Shown piece after piece: positions 63,614 to 64,000 of a DNA stretch of 64,000 nucleotides; position 1 is the first letter of the stretch, and each line of letters opens with the position of its first letter. Position numbers and translations under genes: made by a program. This DNA comes from Sapria himalayana. Taxonomy: Eukaryota > Streptophyta > Magnoliopsida > Malpighiales > Rafflesiaceae. The notes beneath the pieces are model-generated. The model was given only the letters and a program-made list of their open reading frames with translations. It did no database searches and was not told the DNA's origin. The stretch is from positions 1,230,369-1,294,368 of the forward strand of contig JAREIK010003007.1 in NCBI GenBank assembly GCA_029783825.1. The letters are read 5' to 3'.

Positions 63614-63985
63614 TGGATGTACAAAAAGTTTATGAATGGACTTTTGAATCAAGATTTTTTGAGTGGGCTTGAAACATTCATCAATTTTGCATGTAGTAAA
63701 TCGAGATGGATAGATTGAAAAAAAATTAAGCATCCGTGTAATAATCACAAGTGTAAAAATATCCTTTTTCATGATGTAAACTTTATAAGATACCATTTAG
63801 CTAAATATGACTTTGTACCAAATTATTTTATTTGGATTTGTTGTGGGAAAAGTACAATGGCTCTGAACATTGACCGAAATGAGGGTACTGAATCATTTGC
63901 ATATAGTGAAGAAGCATCAAACACATACCATAGAATGGTCATTGAAGCTGTTGGTGCTAACTTCAATATTTATTATAAGGATTAA
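63614..63985 (+). pseudogene. CACTA tnp2 N-terminal relic, copy 4 (plus strand)
   Basis: The plus strand reads WMYKKFMNGLLNQDFLSGLE, TFINFACSKSRWID, a TGA stop, then KHPCNNHKCKNILFHDVNFI, RYHLAKYDFVPNYFIWICCG and, further on, TYHRMVIEAVGANFN before TAA at 63983. This follows the transposase-associated domain (WMY, two Cys pairs, HL...G...Y..W) and the Y..MV.DA linker of tnp2. It is preceded by a TAG, so the start is lost. It is quite divergent from copies 1 and 2, indicating a different CACTA subfamily, and points towards the right end of the window. Confidence 0.75.
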
Positions 63986-64000
63986 CCACATTATCTTGAA

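Noticed and set aside
1..64000. CRISPR arrays, bacterial operons, rRNA or tRNA genes
   Set aside because: The repeats are contiguous microsatellites without regular spacers, and no tRNA cloverleaf or rRNA-like sequence was noticed. The protein relics are plant transposon types.

Overview
This window looks like repeat-rich nuclear DNA of a flowering plant, probably intergenic or heterochromatic. The supporting evidence is a plant L1-clade LINE with a C-terminal RNase H domain, several decayed CACTA (En/Spm, CMC superfamily) transposons with plant-type TNP2, DUF4218, DUF4216 and PTTA (Transposase_24) proteins, and a fragment of a plant-only BBR/BPC (GAGA-binding) transcription factor gene. No intact host gene is visible and every protein-coding stretch is broken. 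The species cannot be told from the sequence.

Layout. 1-59: right tip of a CACTA-like element. 60-6280: degenerate (TATC)n array. 6281-6859: right arm of a CACTA-like foldback family built from GCTAAAT/CGTCGCTAA motifs, sitting against a truncated tnp2 pseudogene on the minus strand (6860-8725, copy 1) and its AT-rich upstream region (8760-11040). 11040-27020: a very large (GATA)n array split by a LINE insertion (13449-19084, minus strand, apparent 17-bp target duplication). 27021-36886: the most complete CACTA element (copy 2), holding on the minus strand tnp2 followed by a PTTA-type gene, both decayed. 36887-38130: more (GATA)n. 38130-43650: mostly unrecognised sequence, with a 20-bp minisatellite interrupted by a hAT-like MITE. 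43660-46268: an exon-like fragment, then the right half of the foldback family. 46320-48611: (GATA)n. 48612-51890: another CACTA-like end, then a large direct duplication with palindromic TATATGTACATATA minisatellites. 51900-55475: a BPC gene fragment next to PTTA and tnp2 remnants (CACTA copy 3). 55475-57377: the ~530-bp tandem repeat and an unidentified gene fragment. 57378-62256: a 4.9-kb CACTA-ended foldback element with long inverted arms and a captured exon-like piece inside. 62257-64000: inverted ~530-bp repeat sequence, a TC-rich tract, and the start of a plus-strand tnp2 relic (copy 4).

How it fits together. The window is a nest of CACTA-family elements, autonomous-type relics and non-autonomous foldback relatives, embedded in about 20 kb of GATA/TATC microsatellite (roughly 31% of the window). 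CACTA ends repeatedly lie at or near array boundaries, and the LINE also inserted into the array. The elements carry three classes of internal tandem repeats that could be transposase-binding or promoter arrays: 38/50-bp monomers with an ATTTAGCGACGG module, a ~530-bp higher-order repeat rich in TATAGTTATA, and CCGACCA-type subterminal repeats. Host gene pieces (BPC and up to four unidentified exon-like fragments) lie inside or beside the elements, as expected for gene capture. All domain calls were made by reading motifs by eye. No database search was possible.
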